DNA of 64,000 bases, taken from assembly GCF_015832195.1 (NCBI RefSeq), contig NC_052028.1, positions 7,979,501 through 8,043,500 on the forward strand, written 5' to 3'. The notes under the pieces were generated by a model. The model saw only the letters and a list, made by a program, of their open reading frames with translations, was not told the DNA's origin and did no database searches. Positions within the stretch are counted from its first letter, which is position 1. Each line of letters begins with the position of its first letter. A program made the translations under genes and the position numbers. This document shows, in pieces, positions 62,432 through 64,000 of this stretch. Source of the DNA: Motacilla alba alba (taxonomy: Eukaryota; Chordata; Aves; Passeriformes; Motacillidae).

Positions 62432-64000
62432 TAATAAGCCAGTAAGTTAGCCTCTCTTCATGGCCCATCAACTCATCAGATGTCAACGTTTTTGACACTG
62501 TATTTTAAACTAATTATATTGGACTAAATGTGAAACTAAGAGTGAAACCCAATACAACACTCCAAATACAGAGGAACGTAACACAGCAGCTCATATGGAA
62601 CTGTCTGCAAAACAGGGCTGATGTCCAGCTGAGGAAAATTCATTGTTACTGCTCAGAACAGCTTTGACAGGTACAGGAGGCACTGGCCTGCAGGAGCAGC
62701 TGTGTCAAATAGGATAAGGATTAAAAGTAGGAAATAGTACAGTTGTTCAAAAACCCCCACCACCCCAAATTCCTATCCAATGCCTTACCTAAAGAAAAAG
62801 AAAAGGGAGATGCCAGCCTGGTTCTCCTGCCTGATTCAGCTCAACTCAGGCTTTGCCAGCCCTCAAAGCAAATACTCTGAAGAAATGATGAACTTTCTGC
62901 CACAGAAACTCCAGCTTCTGAAAGTCCATTAACATTGAGTTTATTGAAGCCTTCAATAAAGCATGAAAAGCTCTCTCTGCAGTGCTCCTTGCAGTAAACT
63001 CCTCTCCAGGTAACTCCACACTGGGAGTTACTGGGCTGGGTATCTGATGGCACAGGAGTGATGTGGCCATCAGGCCATGCCTGGCAGAAACCTGTGCTGA
63101 CCTGGGAACTGGAGCTACACTTCTGGAAATGCCAGTGGTCTGACCTTTGGAAATTGGGATGCTGCTCGTTTGATTTAGTGCTTGTCTTGTTTACGAGGCA
63201 CAGCTGTCTCTGCTCTCGCTGTGCTCACTGCCTTCATCTGATGGCTTTGGAAAAGTGTCAAAGACACCATAGACTGCCAAAGGTTAGTGAAGTGCTGAAG
63301 TGCTTAATTAAACAAGCCTCTGGGATGTGGCAGTTTGCTTGCTAGGAGCACTGCACCAGGACTCTTTTTATTTTTCTTTATTTTTGTTTTCTTCTAAAGT
63401 TAGTATTGTGAACTGGAAATTTTTTGTTCTTTTTCATGCATTTTGTTTTCAGCTACAAGCATTTGGAAAATATGACCCACAATCCCCCTATTTCCTAAAC
63501 TCAAGATGAGACATGCGAGAGCCTTTTGTGTTACTCAGATGAGTTTTCACCTTTTTTTCATGATTTTCTGGAATAAGGGACAAATAAAATCACAAGGGGA
63601 AAACCCCCAAAGGTAGAGAGCTTCTGTAGTAGCCAGTCACGTCTGTGAGGACTGTAAGTCACCTGAGCATCCTGTGCCAAGGCACCGAGGGTCATTAACA
63701 GCAGTGTGAAGGCACCACTACATCTTCCCTCAGGGCTGCATGGTGATGAACTTTTGCTGCCACAGAACTGAGTAATGGGCATTAATTCAGCTATGCAGAG
63801 AGCAGATAGGGCCAAGAACTTAAAAAGTTGCTCTGGTCCTGCCCAAACCATCCTGCTCTGCTTGTACAGGCTGTAAATCTCACTGTACTGCACTGGGTAG
63901 TCAGAACTGAGGGTATTTCGGCCAATGCATTAAGCTGGGTTGAACAGCCAGCTCACATTGCATGGGATGCAAAAATAAATGAATGTGAGGACTGTATTTG
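62432..64000. other. Unique sequence to window end, no gene recognised
   Basis: No repeat family recognised. Overlapping minus-strand frames at 62841-63070 and a 111-codon minus frame at 63558-63893 have no recognisable domain. Nothing crosses the window edge convincingly. Confidence 0.55.

Overview
The window is vertebrate nuclear DNA, almost certainly from a bird and most likely a passerine. The evidence is repeat content: 19 recognisable 3' ends of CR1 LINEs (the dominant avian retroposon, several still carrying the terminal ATTCTATG-type octamers), one short element with an isoleucine-tRNA-like head joined to a CR1-like tail (the structure of the songbird TguSINE1 family), and one roughly 400 bp solo LTR resembling the common songbird TguLTR5-type endogenous retrovirus LTRs. 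Family names are from memory and were not searched.

No protein-coding gene, rRNA, functional tRNA or CpG-island promoter could be supported on either strand. All open frames are short (the longest is 195 codons), lie out of any splice context I can recognise, and many are translations of CR1 fragments or microsatellites. The window is best read as intergenic or deep-intronic sequence. A few frames and several sequence blocks look less random than the rest and are listed as findings.

Layout: 0-15 kb has scattered CR1 ends at 1.6, 4.2, 9.3, 11.9, 13.3 and 14.9 kb, with a fresh-looking 32 bp tandem duplication next to an AAT repeat at 13.4 kb. From 15.1 to 22.1 kb no interspersed repeat is visible. 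CR1 ends follow at 22.1, 24.6 and 28.4 kb, then the solo LTR at 31.0 kb. A long TTTC tract directly precedes a CR1 end at 34.1 kb. CR1 ends at 38.9, 42.9 and 44.0 kb accompany AC and AC/AT/GT microsatellites (40.9 and 44.4 kb). The tRNA-derived SINE is at 46.6 kb, then more CR1 ends at 47.0, 50.0, 54.0, 60.0, 61.5 and 62.3 kb and a TCTA tract at 57.7 kb. CR1 orientation is mixed (11 plus, 8 minus), total about 3.3 kb or 5% of the window.

There is no operon-like or pathway organisation to describe. What may carry function is candidate conserved noncoding sequence, chiefly two local CpG clusters at about 51.25 and 60.4-60.6 kb and the repeat-poor intervals; these are inferences that need alignment with other bird genomes. 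I found no evidence of an undescribed biological system.
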